Assembly: GCF_000173975.1 (NCBI RefSeq)
Contig: NZ_ACEP01000074.1
Coordinates: 1-38,559, forward strand
Reading direction: 5' to 3'
DNA length: 38,559 nt
DNA from: Anaerobutyricum hallii DSM 3353
Lineage (GTDB): Bacteria; Bacillota; Clostridia; Lachnospirales; Lachnospiraceae
Positions 22,120 to 30,100 of the stretch are shown here, in pieces. Position 1 is the stretch's first letter, and each line of letters starts with the position of its first letter. The notes beneath the pieces were generated by a model that saw only the letters and a program-made list of their open reading frames with translations, was not told where the DNA came from and did not search any database. A program made the position numbers and the translations under genes.

Positions 22120-24135
22120 ATGCAGGCAGATGAAACAATGACAAAGCAGGAATCAGAAGAGATGATAAAGCAACTTGAAAAAGTATTCGACATTGTGCGT
22201 TTGCTTGATGAAGAAACTCTCTATGGAGGCAGTGGTATTGAGTCAGAGGGCGGCGAGGTATGCCAGTGCTATTCTTTCTGGGGAAGGAATGAAGTTTGTG
22301 AGAACTGTATTTCATTAAAAGTAATGCAGGATAAAGTACAGCGCACGAAGCTTGAATTACTTGGACAGGATTTTTATCAGGTAATTTCGAAATATGTAAA
22401 GATAGATGGTAAGCCATATGCGATGGAAATGATCAGCCGTCTTGACAGAGAAGTTCTGGTAGATGATGATGGAAAGAATCAGTTATTGAGTGAGATTAGC
22501 GGATATAACGATAAGCTTTACAGAGATGCACTGACAGGCGTATATAATCGCAGGTATTTTGAAGAGAAGATTAAGACAACACGTTTTTCAGCCGGAGTTG
22601 CCATGATAGATCTGGACGATTTTAAAATTTACAATGATACCTATGGCCACGAAGCAGGAGATATGGTATTAGATACTGTTGTACAGATCATAAAGAAGAA
22701 TATCCGTAAGAGCGATATACTCATAAGATATGGTGGTGATGAGTTTTTACTTTTATTGCCGGATATCAAGGGAGATGCTTTTGAGATTAAGCTGCGCCAG
22801 ATTCAGGAAAGAGTTCATACAGCAGCAGTTCCAGGATATTCACAGCTTCGTCTTTCTGTGAGTGTTGGAGGTATTTTATCAAATGGAGAGAAGATAGAAG
22901 ATGCAATCCGACGTGCAGACAAGTATATGTACCAGGCAAAGATGACAAAGAATAGCGTAGTTACAGAACAATCTAAGATCTGTACTGAAGATAGAGAAAC
23001 TGGAAGAAAAGGCGGGCAAAAGATTCTTATTATCGATGATTCGGAAATGAACCGCATGCTTCTTTCAGAAATGCTTGGAGAAGAATTTGATATTTTAGAG
23101 GCGGAGAATGGAAAAGAGGGACTTGAAATTCTTCAACAATATGGTACAAGCATTTCCATTGTACTCTTAGATATTGTTATGCCAGTCGTGGATGGATTTG
23201 AAGTTCTTGACTTCATGATAAAGGAACATTGGAATGAAGAAATTCCGGTTATCATGATTTCCAGTGAAAATTCGCCGGATACCATGCGAAGAGCATACGA
23301 GATGGGCGTTGTCGATTATATCAGTCGGCCATTTGATGCAAGAGTAGTATATCGAAGAGTGCTGAATACTATCAAGTTCTATGCAAAACAGCGACATCTT
23401 GTTACGTTAATTACGAATCAGGTATATGAAAAAGAAAAGAATAATCGGATGATGATCAGTATATTAAGCCAGATTGTGGAGTTCCGTAATGGAGAAAGCG
23501 GCCAGCATGTGCTTAATATCAATATTCTCACTGGACTTTTATTAGAAAGTCTTGTACAAAAGACAGATAAATATCATTTGAATGGGTCAGACAGGCTGCT
23601 TATTATAACGGCATCTGCACTTCACGATATTGGAAAAATTGGCATCAGCGATAGAATTTTAAATAAAGCAGGAAAGCTGACAGAGGAAGAATTTGAAGTC
23701 ATAAAAAGACATCCGATTATTGGCGCATCTATTTTAAAGAATCTGGCATTACACCAGGATGAACCAATAGTAAAAGTTGCTTATGAGATTTGCCGCTGGC
23801 ATCATGAACGGTATGATGGAGGAGGCTATCCGGACGGCTTAAAAGGAGAACAGATTCCTATTTCCGCTCAGATTGTATCGTTGGCAGATGTGTATGATGC
23901 ATTAGTGAGTGATCGCATCTATAAGAAGGCCTATTCGCATAAAGAAGCGGTTAGAATGATATTAGCCGGAGAATGTGGGGCATTTAATCCACTTCTTTTA
24001 GAATGTCTCGAAGAGATTCAAGGGAAAATAAAGGAAGAACTTGAAGTTCAGGATGTTCCAGAAATTTCACCAGTACCAGTACAATGTCCGATTTCAGAAA
24101 TATCAGAATTATCCATGCCAGAAGACAAAAAGTAA
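22120..24135 (+). CDS. GGDEF-REC-HD-GYP protein (cyclic di-GMP synthesis and breakdown fused)
   Basis: The 671-residue cytoplasmic protein has four parts. The first 125 residues hold a cysteine pattern CQCYSFWGRNEVCENC near 47-62, possibly a metal or redox sensor. A GGDEF domain (about 135-290) has an intact active site RYGGDEF near 204 and the inhibitory I-site RKSD five residues upstream. A receiver domain (about 302-425) has DD in LIIDDSE and phospho-acceptor Asp in VLLDIVMP near 350. A C-terminal HD-GYP domain (about 440-635) has HDIGKIG near 501 and HHERYDGGGYPDGL near 560. It could both make and degrade c-di-GMP, switched by phosphorylation. GAGGGGA precedes ATG 22120. The Hpt gene after it is the likely phosphate donor. 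Confidence 0.92.
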   Translation: MQADETMTKQESEEMIKQLEKVFDIVRLLDEETLYGGSGIESEGGEVCQCYSFWGRNEVCENCISLKVMQDKVQRTKLELLGQDFYQVISKYVKIDGKPYAMEMISRLDREVLVDDDGKNQLLSEISGYNDKLYRDALTGVYNRRYFEEKIKTTRFSAGVAMIDLDDFKIYNDTYGHEAGDMVLDTVVQIIKKNIRKSDILIRYGGDEFLLLLPDIKGDAFEIKLRQIQERVHTAAVPGYSQLRLSVSVGGILSNGEKIEDAIRRADKYMYQAKMTKNSVVTEQSKICTEDRETGRKGGQKILIIDDSEMNRMLLSEMLGEEFDILEAENGKEGLEILQQYGTSISIVLLDIVMPVVDGFEVLDFMIKEHWNEEIPVIMISSENSPDTMRRAYEMGVVDYISRPFDARVVYRRVLNTIKFYAKQRHLVTLITNQVYEKEKNNRMMISILSQIVEFRNGESGQHVLNINILTGLLLESLVQKTDKYHLNGSDRLLIITASALHDIGKIGISDRILNKAGKLTEEEFEVIKRHPIIGASILKNLALHQDEPIVKVAYEICRWHHERYDGGGYPDGLKGEQIPISAQIVSLADVYDALVSDRIYKKAYSHKEAVRMILAGECGAFNPLLLECLEEIQGKIKEELEVQDVPEISPVPVQCPISEISELSMPEDKK

Positions 24136-24176
24136 GAAATGTTAAGTAAAATGAAGAAGAATTAAGGAGAACGACA

Positions 24177-24524
24177 ATGACAGTAAAAGAATGTTATGAA
24201 CAGATGGGGTCTGATTACGAGAGTGTTTTAGGAAGAATGGGCAGCGAAGCCATGATTAAACGTTTTGCCTTAAAGTTCTTACAAGATCCAAGCTTTAATA
24301 ATTTAAAAGAAAATCTGGAAAAAAATGATGGCGAAGAAGCGTTCCGCGCAGCACATACATTAAAAGGTGTATGCTTAAACCTCGGATTTGATGAACTCTA
24401 CGAAGCAAGCGCAGAAATCACTGAAAAGTTAAGAGGAAAAGAAACAGCCGGAAGTGAAGATATGTTCCAGAAAGTAGAAGAAAAATACCAGAAGACAGTC
24501 AACGCAATCAAAGGTTTAGAGTAA
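24177..24524 (+). CDS. Hpt (histidine phosphotransfer) domain protein
   Basis: The 115-residue helical protein is a single Hpt domain. The phosphorylatable histidine is near residue 59 in AAHTLKGVCLNLGF, with the usual following Lys-Gly. Hpt proteins shuttle phosphate between receiver domains. It is 41 nt downstream of the GGDEF-REC-HD-GYP gene with AAGGAG before its ATG, so the pair is probably one operon and it probably phosphorylates or drains that receiver. The cognate histidine kinase is not in the neighbourhood. Element D starts 8 nt after its stop and may stabilise or terminate the message. Confidence 0.9.
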   Translation: MTVKECYEQMGSDYESVLGRMGSEAMIKRFALKFLQDPSFNNLKENLEKNDGEEAFRAAHTLKGVCLNLGFDELYEASAEITEKLRGKETAGSEDMFQKVEEKYQKTVNAIKGLE

Positions 24525-24531
24525 CTTCTGC

Positions 24532-24677
24532 TTTGCCGCAGGCAAAGGGAGACACCCTCAGAGAATAATCCTTATTTGTGACTTTAGTCGCAGCGTGTTG
24601 AATACTCGCTCTGCCCGCCCGTATCCAACACTTGTTCCGAGGCCACAATAAGGATTATTTTATTCTCTGAGGCTGTC
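24532..24677 (+). repeat. Palindromic element D (downstream of the Hpt gene)
   Basis: A small palindrome TTTGCCGCAGGCAAA (24532-24546) lies 8 nt after the Hpt stop. A large hairpin follows (24551-24677): outer arms CCTCAGAGAATAA and TTATTCTCTGAGG extend, with a small bulge, to TCCTTATTTGTG / CACAATAAGGA. Boxes are present as complements: TTTGTGACTTTAGTCGC (24574-24590) and CCGAGGCCACAA. The inner stem is GTGTTGAATACTCG / CGTATCCAACAC. Its orientation is opposite to element E, 1 kb away, with which it shares part of the outer arm. Confidence 0.85.
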
Positions 24678-24816
24678 TTTGGCAGTTGAAGAACAGTCAG
24701 AATTTTATTTATTTTGTGATACAATGCTTCAAAATAAACACTTTAAATGAAAAAGCAGGATTATGATGAGTTTGTTATGGATATTTTGAAGAAATAAAAT
24801 TACAAGGAGAGTTTAG

Positions 24817-25527
24817 ATGAATACAAATAATATTCAGAAAGTAAATTATCAAAAGATATTGGATAAAATCACAGATAAAATTGAGAAGGAGTGTGCTGAG
24901 GGAGAAAATCGCCCAGCTCTTTTCCTTCATGCATGCTGCGCGCCTTGCAGCAGCTATGTTCTTGAATATCTGACAAAGTATTTTAAAATTACGATTTTTT
25001 ATTATAATCCCAATATCACACCAGAAATAGAATATACCAAAAGGGTAAAAGAGCTTCAGCGTTTTATTCATGAAGCAGGTTATGAGGAAGATGTTACTTT
25101 CGTAGAAGGTGATTATGACCCACAGGTATTTTTTGATATGGCAAGGGGAATGGAAGACTTGCCGGAAAGAGGACTTCGCTGTTATCACTGCTACGCACTT
25201 CGTATGGAAGAAGCCGCGAAGAAAGCTGCAGAGATGGGAGCGGATTATTTTTCGACAACCCTTTCAATCAGCCCGCACAAAAATGCCCAGTGGATTAATG
25301 AGATTGGAGAAAAACTTGCTGATAAATATGGGGTGAAACATCTGCCATCTGATTTTAAGAAAAAAGGAGGGTATTTACGTTCTATTGCATTGTCTGAGGA
25401 ATACCATCTGTATCGGCAGGATTATTGCGGATGTGTGTTTTCGAGGAGGGATTCGGAGGTGCCGAAACAGACGAACTCAGTAATAAAAATAGCACCTACC
25501 CCCACGAGGATGCTCAATAACATATAG
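24817..25527 (+). CDS. queH: Epoxyqueuosine reductase QueH
   Basis: The 236-residue protein belongs to the QueH (DUF208) family, which performs the last step of queuosine tRNA modification, reducing epoxyqueuosine with an iron cofactor and without cobalamin. The conserved cysteine motifs are all present: HACCAPCSSYVLEYL near 38, CYHCYALRMEEAA near 128 and YCGCVFSRRDS near 208. AAGGAG precedes ATG 24817. The last 25 or so residues (VPKQTNSVIKIAPTPTRML) are read through the antisense of the crcB remnant and do not look like family sequence, so the natural end may have been lost and replaced. Activity should be unaffected because the cysteines lie before this. Confidence 0.9.
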   Translation: MNTNNIQKVNYQKILDKITDKIEKECAEGENRPALFLHACCAPCSSYVLEYLTKYFKITIFYYNPNITPEIEYTKRVKELQRFIHEAGYEEDVTFVEGDYDPQVFFDMARGMEDLPERGLRCYHCYALRMEEAAKKAAEMGADYFSTTLSISPHKNAQWINEIGEKLADKYGVKHLPSDFKKKGGYLRSIALSEEYHLYRQDYCGCVFSRRDSEVPKQTNSVIKIAPTPTRMLNNI

Positions 25528-25700
25528 AGAAAAGCCACTTTCGGATGTCCGCTTTTCATCAGAGTTGCAGATTCTAAAGCAAAGGTTGAAAAGGTAGTAA
25601 ATCCCCCACAAATTCCAGTCTTTAAGAAAAGTACGAGCTTTGGATTCGGAATTGATCCTTTTGAGGCGAGCATGGCAACAAAAGCGATAGCAATACAGCC
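25422..25700 (-). pseudogene. crcB: C-terminal half of a fluoride channel (FluC/CrcB)
   Basis: The minus strand reads the second half of a FluC protein: AIAFVAMLASKGSIPNPKLV, then TGICGGFTTFSTFALESATL, the conserved GGFTTFSTF fluoride pore signature, and a final helix FLYMLLSILVGVGAIFITEF. FluC proteins are about 120-130 residues with four helices; the first helix or two are missing because element E begins exactly where homology starts (about 25700). Its tail runs antisense into queH. It could not form a channel alone. The simplest reading is that a once-intact crcB was cut by the rearrangement that placed element E here. Confidence 0.75.
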
Positions 25701-25837
25701 CGCTGAGAATGAAATAATCCTTATTTGTGGCCTTGAAGCAAGTGCTGGATACGAGCGAGTATTCAACACGCTGCGACTAAAGTCACAAATAAGGATTATT
25801 TTCATTCTCAGCGGGCGTCTATTTGCCTGCGGCAAAT
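25695..25837 (-). repeat. Palindromic element E (downstream of the S1 protein gene)
   Basis: Outer arms start CCCGCTGAGAATGA (25699) and end TCATTCTCAGCGGG; about 31 bases pair with one bulge. Box 1 is TTTGTGGCCTTGAAGC (two changes) and box 2 is GCGACTAAAGTCACAAA. The inner stem is GTGCTGGATAC / GTATTCAACAC. The small palindrome ATTTGCCTGCGGCAAAT (25821-25837) abuts the hairpin and touches the S1 gene stop. It truncates crcB on its other side. Confidence 0.85.
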
Positions 25838-26562
25838 CAGAGTTTAAGACCTGCCAGCAAAGCTCCTAATCCTGTTGTTGCATCGCCTTCATCTTTATAG
25901 CTTACAACTTCTTCGCCGCTTGTATCTTCCTCTTCCGGAGCAACTTCCTCTAAAGCCTTCATGCTGAGACTAATCTTGCCATTCTCAACTTTTAATACTT
26001 TAACATTGACTTCCTGCCCAGCTTTTAAAACTTCTGCTGGAGATTCGATACGTTTCTGTGCAATCTGAGAAATGTGTACCAGACCGGAAATGTCATTGCC
26101 GAGATCAACGAAAGCGCCGTAAGGCATGAGAGATTCTACTTTACCAGTAAGAACAGCGCCAGCTTCAATTGCGTTGATACGCGCTTCTTTTTCTGCCCGC
26201 TTTTTATCGTAAAGAACTTCTTTTACAGATAATACGAGACGATTCTTTTCTGGGTCAGCTGTGATAACTTTCGCTTCAACAGTCTTTCCTAGATATGGAT
26301 TTGTGTCTTCTACATAACCAATTTCAAGATGGGATGCAGGAATAAAACCGCGAAGCCCATCAACATAAACGATAACACCTTTATTTACGATACCGCCGAC
26401 TTTTAAAGTAAGAACAGTACCATCCTCTAAATACTGCTGTACTTTATCCCAAGCGTTAAATCCAGTTTCTTCTTCTGTAGCCTCTCCCTCATTCTCCACA
26501 ACATTCAGTGTTTTAAGAGATTCGTCAATTTCTTTTTCGAAATCTGCCATTGATTCACTCAT
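25837..26562 (-). CDS. S1 RNA-binding domain protein (ribosomal protein S1-like)
   Basis: The 241-residue protein has two S1 OB-fold domains. The first, about 48-118, reads GTVLTLKVGGIVNKGVIVYV and GLRGFIPASHLEI; the second, about 132-205, reads GAVLTGKVESLMPYGAFVDL and GLVHISQIA. Acidic linkers lie at both ends (ENEGEATEEET; PEEEDTSGEE). Full ribosomal S1 of Proteobacteria has six domains; short forms such as this are common in Clostridia and bind mRNA, though a ribosomal role is not certain. AGAGGA lies about 8 nt before the ATG on the minus strand. Element E follows its stop codon directly. Confidence 0.88.
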   Translation of the reverse strand: MSESMADFEKEIDESLKTLNVVENEGEATEEETGFNAWDKVQQYLEDGTVLTLKVGGIVNKGVIVYVDGLRGFIPASHLEIGYVEDTNPYLGKTVEAKVITADPEKNRLVLSVKEVLYDKKRAEKEARINAIEAGAVLTGKVESLMPYGAFVDLGNDISGLVHISQIAQKRIESPAEVLKAGQEVNVKVLKVENGKISLSMKALEEVAPEEEDTSGEEVVSYKDEGDATTGLGALLAGLKL

Positions 26563-26644
26563 GATATCATCCTCTTTTCTTAAAAATAAATTACTATAAA
26601 TCAGTTAGTTTCCTGACAACTATTATAACATAAGTTCGAATACT

Positions 26645-26674
26645 TTGACAAAAAAATTAAATTCGATATATAAT
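26645..26674 (+). promoter_or_regulatory. Sigma-A-type promoter
   Basis: TTGACA (26645-26650) and TATAAT (26669-26674) with an 18-nt spacer point to the plus strand, towards the short remnants at 26718. This is a good consensus promoter that now faces no intact gene. Confidence 0.65.
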
Positions 26675-26717
26675 CATATTATAACAAATTTGAGTTACAG
26701 AGAGCAGAGGGTAAAAA

Positions 26718-26827
26718 AGTGAAGAAGCCAGCTGCGCTCATCTGTGCTACGGATGATACAGGAAAAACCAGTCAGTCAGATACAGGTTAATCCGTATGAA
26801 TTTATCGAACGAGAGAGTGTGAGATAA
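26718..26827 (+). pseudogene. Short unidentified remnant
   Basis: A GTG at 26718 opens MKKPAALICATDDTGK and stops at 23 codons. A second frame then reads EKPVSQIQVNPYEFIERE and stops at 26825-26827. Together they look like the frameshifted beginning of one gene behind the promoter at 26645. I do not recognise it. The rest of the spacer to 26904 shows a TATAAT at 26875 region but no gene. Confidence 0.3.
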
Positions 26828-26904
26828 GATTTTAATGTTGAGTCATTTGTTTGTCACGGCATTCTCTCCACAGAATACTATAATAAAAAACGCAGGTGTT
26901 TATT

Positions 26905-27630
26905 ATGCCAGATGTAGGAACCTTACAGGTATCTCTTGTTTCCAACCGGGGGAAACGCCCGATTACGGATGCTGCAGTGGAGATTTCTTCTGCGGGGGAA
27001 CCGGATAAAATATTAGAAGTATTAAAAACAGATTTGTCGGGACAGACAGAAGTGATTGAGTTAGAGACCCCTCCTTTAGAATATTCAATGGAACCAGGAC
27101 TGAATCAGCCATACTCAGAGTATAACTTAAAAATAACAGCTCCAGGATTTGAGCCAGTGGAAATTGCAGGAAGTCAGATGCTTTCCGGGCAGCTTGCTTT
27201 GCAGAATCTCTCTTTGGAACCGACAATTACAGAAACGGCTTCGTATGAAGTTCTTGCAATCGGCCAGCACACATTATATGGAGATTATCCACCAAAAATC
27301 GCAGAGAGCGAGGTTAAGGATATTCAGGCAACAGGCGAGGTTGTATTGAGCAGAGTTGTAATCCCGGAGTATGTTATAGTACATGATGGAGCCGTTTCTG
27401 ATAATACGGCAAAGAATTATTATGTACTATATAAAGATTATATTAAAAATGTAGCTTCCTGCGAAATTTATTCTACATGGCCAAAAGAAACTTTGAGGGC
27501 AAATATATTGGCGATTATGTCATTTACGTTAAACAGGGTTTACACTGAATGGTATCGGAGCCATTGTTCATTCATGGTTGGAAAGTGCGGTAGTGCAGGC
27601 ATTTTCTTTTTGCTTTTGTTTGCTTTTTAA
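26905..27630 (+). pseudogene. Spore cortex-lytic (SleC-like) protein, N-terminal part only
   Basis: The first 210 residues match proteins of Clostridial spores: an Ig-like N-terminal region (GTLQVSLVSNRGKRPITDA), then VIPEYVIVHDGA and DYIKNVASCEIYSTWPKETL, then ILAIMSFTLNRVYTEWYR. In relatives this block is followed by about 200 more residues including a catalytic region and a peptidoglycan-binding domain. Here homology stops at about 27545 and the frame runs on through unrelated residues to 27630. The gene has been cut and joined to ICE sequence. ATG 26905 fits the family start better than GTG 26896. No activity is expected. Confidence 0.6.
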
Positions 27631-28776
27631 AGTAGAATATCGTGATCCGGAAGATAGTTACTATGATGAAGCCGAATTTGCAATCGTAAAAGGAAATACC
27701 GTATTTGGAAATCTGATGGACGATGTTCGGTTTTATGGGGAGCTTGCACTGGTAAGGGGAGGAATTGAGAAAATTCATGAAGCATTACCGGACTATAAGT
27801 ATGTACCGATGCGGGATGTTCGGGAAGCAATGTATCCAGAGAAGATGACCACAGAACAGCTGGCAGAGGCAGTGGATGAGATTGCAGAAGCATTTGATCC
27901 GTATGAGTATCGAGATAATGTGGAGATAGGAGAAAATACGGTACAGGAAGTGATGCTGGATTTGCGAAGTGGAAATATTCATTCCTATATTTCGTATCTG
28001 AAGGATATCGTAGACGAAGAATGCGACCAGTCTGTTCGTGCAGGTGTATTGATGGAAAGGCTGAAAGCCTATGAACCGGAGCTTCCAAAGGATATGGAAC
28101 CAATGGTGTATGTAAACTATTGTGAAGAGAGTGGTCTCATGAATCCGAGATGTCAGAAGTTATCTGATCTGGATTCAAAAACCGTAGAACAGGACAAAGT
28201 CTGTTATGCTGATCGTGCTCCCAACACCAACGAACCAAAAACGATAGCACAGATGTTTTTTACAGTATATTATGCAGAAAAAGGCGACCAGATGCTGCAT
28301 CATTTCAAAGGGAAAATAGATATTGGCACTGGCAACGGAGGTCTTCTCAATCAGTTAAAGCTGCAGAATGAAATGAGACTGACGGATGAAAGTTGGATTA
28401 ACTATCAGAAAGGCAAGGGGAATGAAGAGTTCCAGAAATATATGGAAGATCTGACGGATATGCAGAATCATGTTTTGCCTTATCTGCAGAGTTTTTGTAG
28501 TCTGGAAAAAAAGGAGTGCAGGAACGCCGGGAACAGCAGGTAATGGACAAGAAGCAGAGCAGAGCAACTGCCGTTACTGGTGTAGAAAAATCAGCAAATG
28601 TAAAAGATGCAGGGAAAGTGGAAAGGAAGTCTTTGCCACAGAAGAAAGTAGCGATAGGAAAAGAGAAGAAGCCATCTATCCATGAACGGTTGGAAATCAA
28701 TAAGAAGATTATTCAAGAAAAACAGGGAAAAGATAAGCCGGAGAGAGAAGCTGATTTTGGTGTAAGGACAGTGTAG
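27572..28776 (+). pseudogene. YodL/DUF4316-like protein of an integrative conjugative element, frameshifted
   Basis: From about 27625 the frame reads an acidic soluble protein (VEYRDPEDSYYDEAEFAIVK, RDVREAMYPEKMTTEQLAEA, VDEECDQSVRAGVLMERLK) that I associate with YodL- and DUF4316-type proteins in Clostridial integrative conjugative elements. At an A-run near 28508 the frame shifts. The original continues in another frame as VQERREQQVMDKKQS through SIHERLEINKKIIQEKQ and DFGVRTV to a stop at 28776. The N-terminus is lost at the junction with the spore gene. One frameshift apart, the remaining 380 codons are well kept, so the damage looks recent. Confidence 0.6.
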
Positions 28777-28804
28777 TATAAGCACAATGAGTCGGAGGTC
28801 ACGG

Positions 28805-29593
28805 ATGATAACGTGGCTTCCGGATATGGAAGTGTTCCGTAACCTTCCATTAAGTGTAATAAGCGTTATTTTTCTTTATTTTCTGATGTTTAGTATATTC
28901 TGGCTCTGGACCTACAGAACCAATCAGGCACATCAGAAAAAGGAACAGGAAAAAGATGAAAAATATAAAGCAGAACTTCTGATAGCTGCAAAAAAGGCAG
29001 AAGCCGCCAATGAGGCAAAAACGAAGTTTCTCCAACGGATGAGCCATGATATCAGGACTCCAATCAATGGAATCTGCGGGATGATTGATATGGCAGAGCA
29101 TTATGCAGACGATATGGAGAAACAGACAGAATACAGAGCAAAGATCAAAGAGGCATCCAATCTGCTGCTGGAACTGGTAAATGATGTTCTGGATATGAGT
29201 AAGCCGGAGTCTGGTGAAGTTGTTCTGGAAGAGAGTCCATTTAATCTGAACAAAATTTTTGAGGAAGTGCTTGTTGTGATTGAACAGATTGCTGCAGAAC
29301 AGAATATCCGAATTGTATGGGAGAAAAAAGAAATCAAACACTGTGATCTTATTGGAAGTCCGAGGTATGTGAAACGTGTGATGATGAATATCCTGTCGAA
29401 TGCGGTGAAATATAACGGAGAAAACGGGCAGATTTATATCAGCTGCAGGGAAATTCCATCCGAACAGCCGGAAATGACGACAATGGAATTTGTCTGCCGG
29501 GATACCGGAATCGGAATGACAGGGACGGTTTTATCATCAATGACAGCAACAGTCGCACAAACAGTAAAAAAAGATGGTCATATGAGCAGTTGA
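28805..29593 (+). pseudogene. Sensor histidine kinase fragment
   Basis: A membrane helix (LSVISVIFLYFLMFSIFWLW) is followed by a coiled linker, a HisKA domain with FLQRMSHDIRTPINGICGM (His near residue 83) and the start of the ATPase domain with N-box SNAVKYN and G1 box DTGIGM. The frame then diverges into TGTVLSSMTATV and stops, so the F and G2 boxes and the rest of the domain, and any receiver, are missing. The extracellular sensor in front of the helix is missing too. GGAGG at 28794 lies 6 nt before ATG 28805. It may be expressed but should not autophosphorylate. Confidence 0.65.
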
Positions 29594-29718
29594 GCAGACA
29601 GATGCGGAATCTATGGGCCATGTATAACTGAAGGGAAAAGCCAGATGTTGAACAGCTTTTGAACAGTGATACTACCATATTTTTCATATAGCAGCGATTG
29701 AAACACAAGGATTTTAGA

Positions 29719-29794
29719 ATTTAGATATTTTTCTAAATAGTTGTTGACAATTCTGTTTCGTCAGAATATATTATATTTAGAAATATTTCTAAAT
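29719..29794 (+). promoter_or_regulatory. sdpR promoter with two operators
   Basis: TTGACA (29744-29749) and TATATT (29767-29772) are 17 nt apart. The perfect 20-bp palindrome ATTTAGAAATATTTCTAAAT (29775-29794) covers the start of transcription. A close imperfect copy (29719-29738) lies just upstream of the -35 box, 56 bp centre to centre. This is a typical arrangement for autorepression by an ArsR-family dimer. Confidence 0.8.
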
Positions 29795-29815
29795 ACTTTT
29801 GAAAGAAGTGATGCT

Positions 29816-30100
29816 ATGGCTTTTGCAGATACTTTTAAGGCCTTGTCCGATCCTGCACGCCGAGAAATCTTACAGTTATTAAAGAATGGCCGAATGTCCG
29901 CCGGAGAAATTGGTAGTCATTTTCATATGACCGGTGCTACTGTTTCCTATCATCTAAAGATTTTGAAAAAGGCTGATCTGATATGGGAAACAAAAGAAAA
30001 GAATTTTATTTACTATGATTTGAATACTTCCGTTGTAGAAGAATTACTTCTATGGTTAAAAGACTTGAAAGGAGACGAATCTCATGATGAAAAAATATAA
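29816..30100 (+). CDS. sdpR: ArsR-family autorepressor, SdpR-like
   Basis: The 94-residue winged-helix protein reads FADTFKALSDPARREILQLL, then MSAGEIGSHFHMTGATVSYHLKILKKADLI, the ArsR fold without any metal-binding cysteines. In Bacillus subtilis SdpR represses the sdpRI operon, and SdpI, when it binds the SdpC toxin, holds SdpR at the membrane and relieves repression. The same pair is present here: the next gene overlaps by 17 nt and encodes an SdpI-type protein. I start at ATG 29816 after GAAAGAAG, since the frame upstream covers the promoter. The two palindromic operators at its promoter support autorepression. Confidence 0.88.
   Translation: MAFADTFKALSDPARREILQLLKNGRMSAGEIGSHFHMTGATVSYHLKILKKADLIWETKEKNFIYYDLNTSVVEELLLWLKDLKGDESHDEKI

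Noticed and set aside
13715-25837. CRISPR array from the recurring boxes
   Set aside because: Copies are kilobases apart, in both orientations and palindromic; there are no regular spacers and no cas genes.
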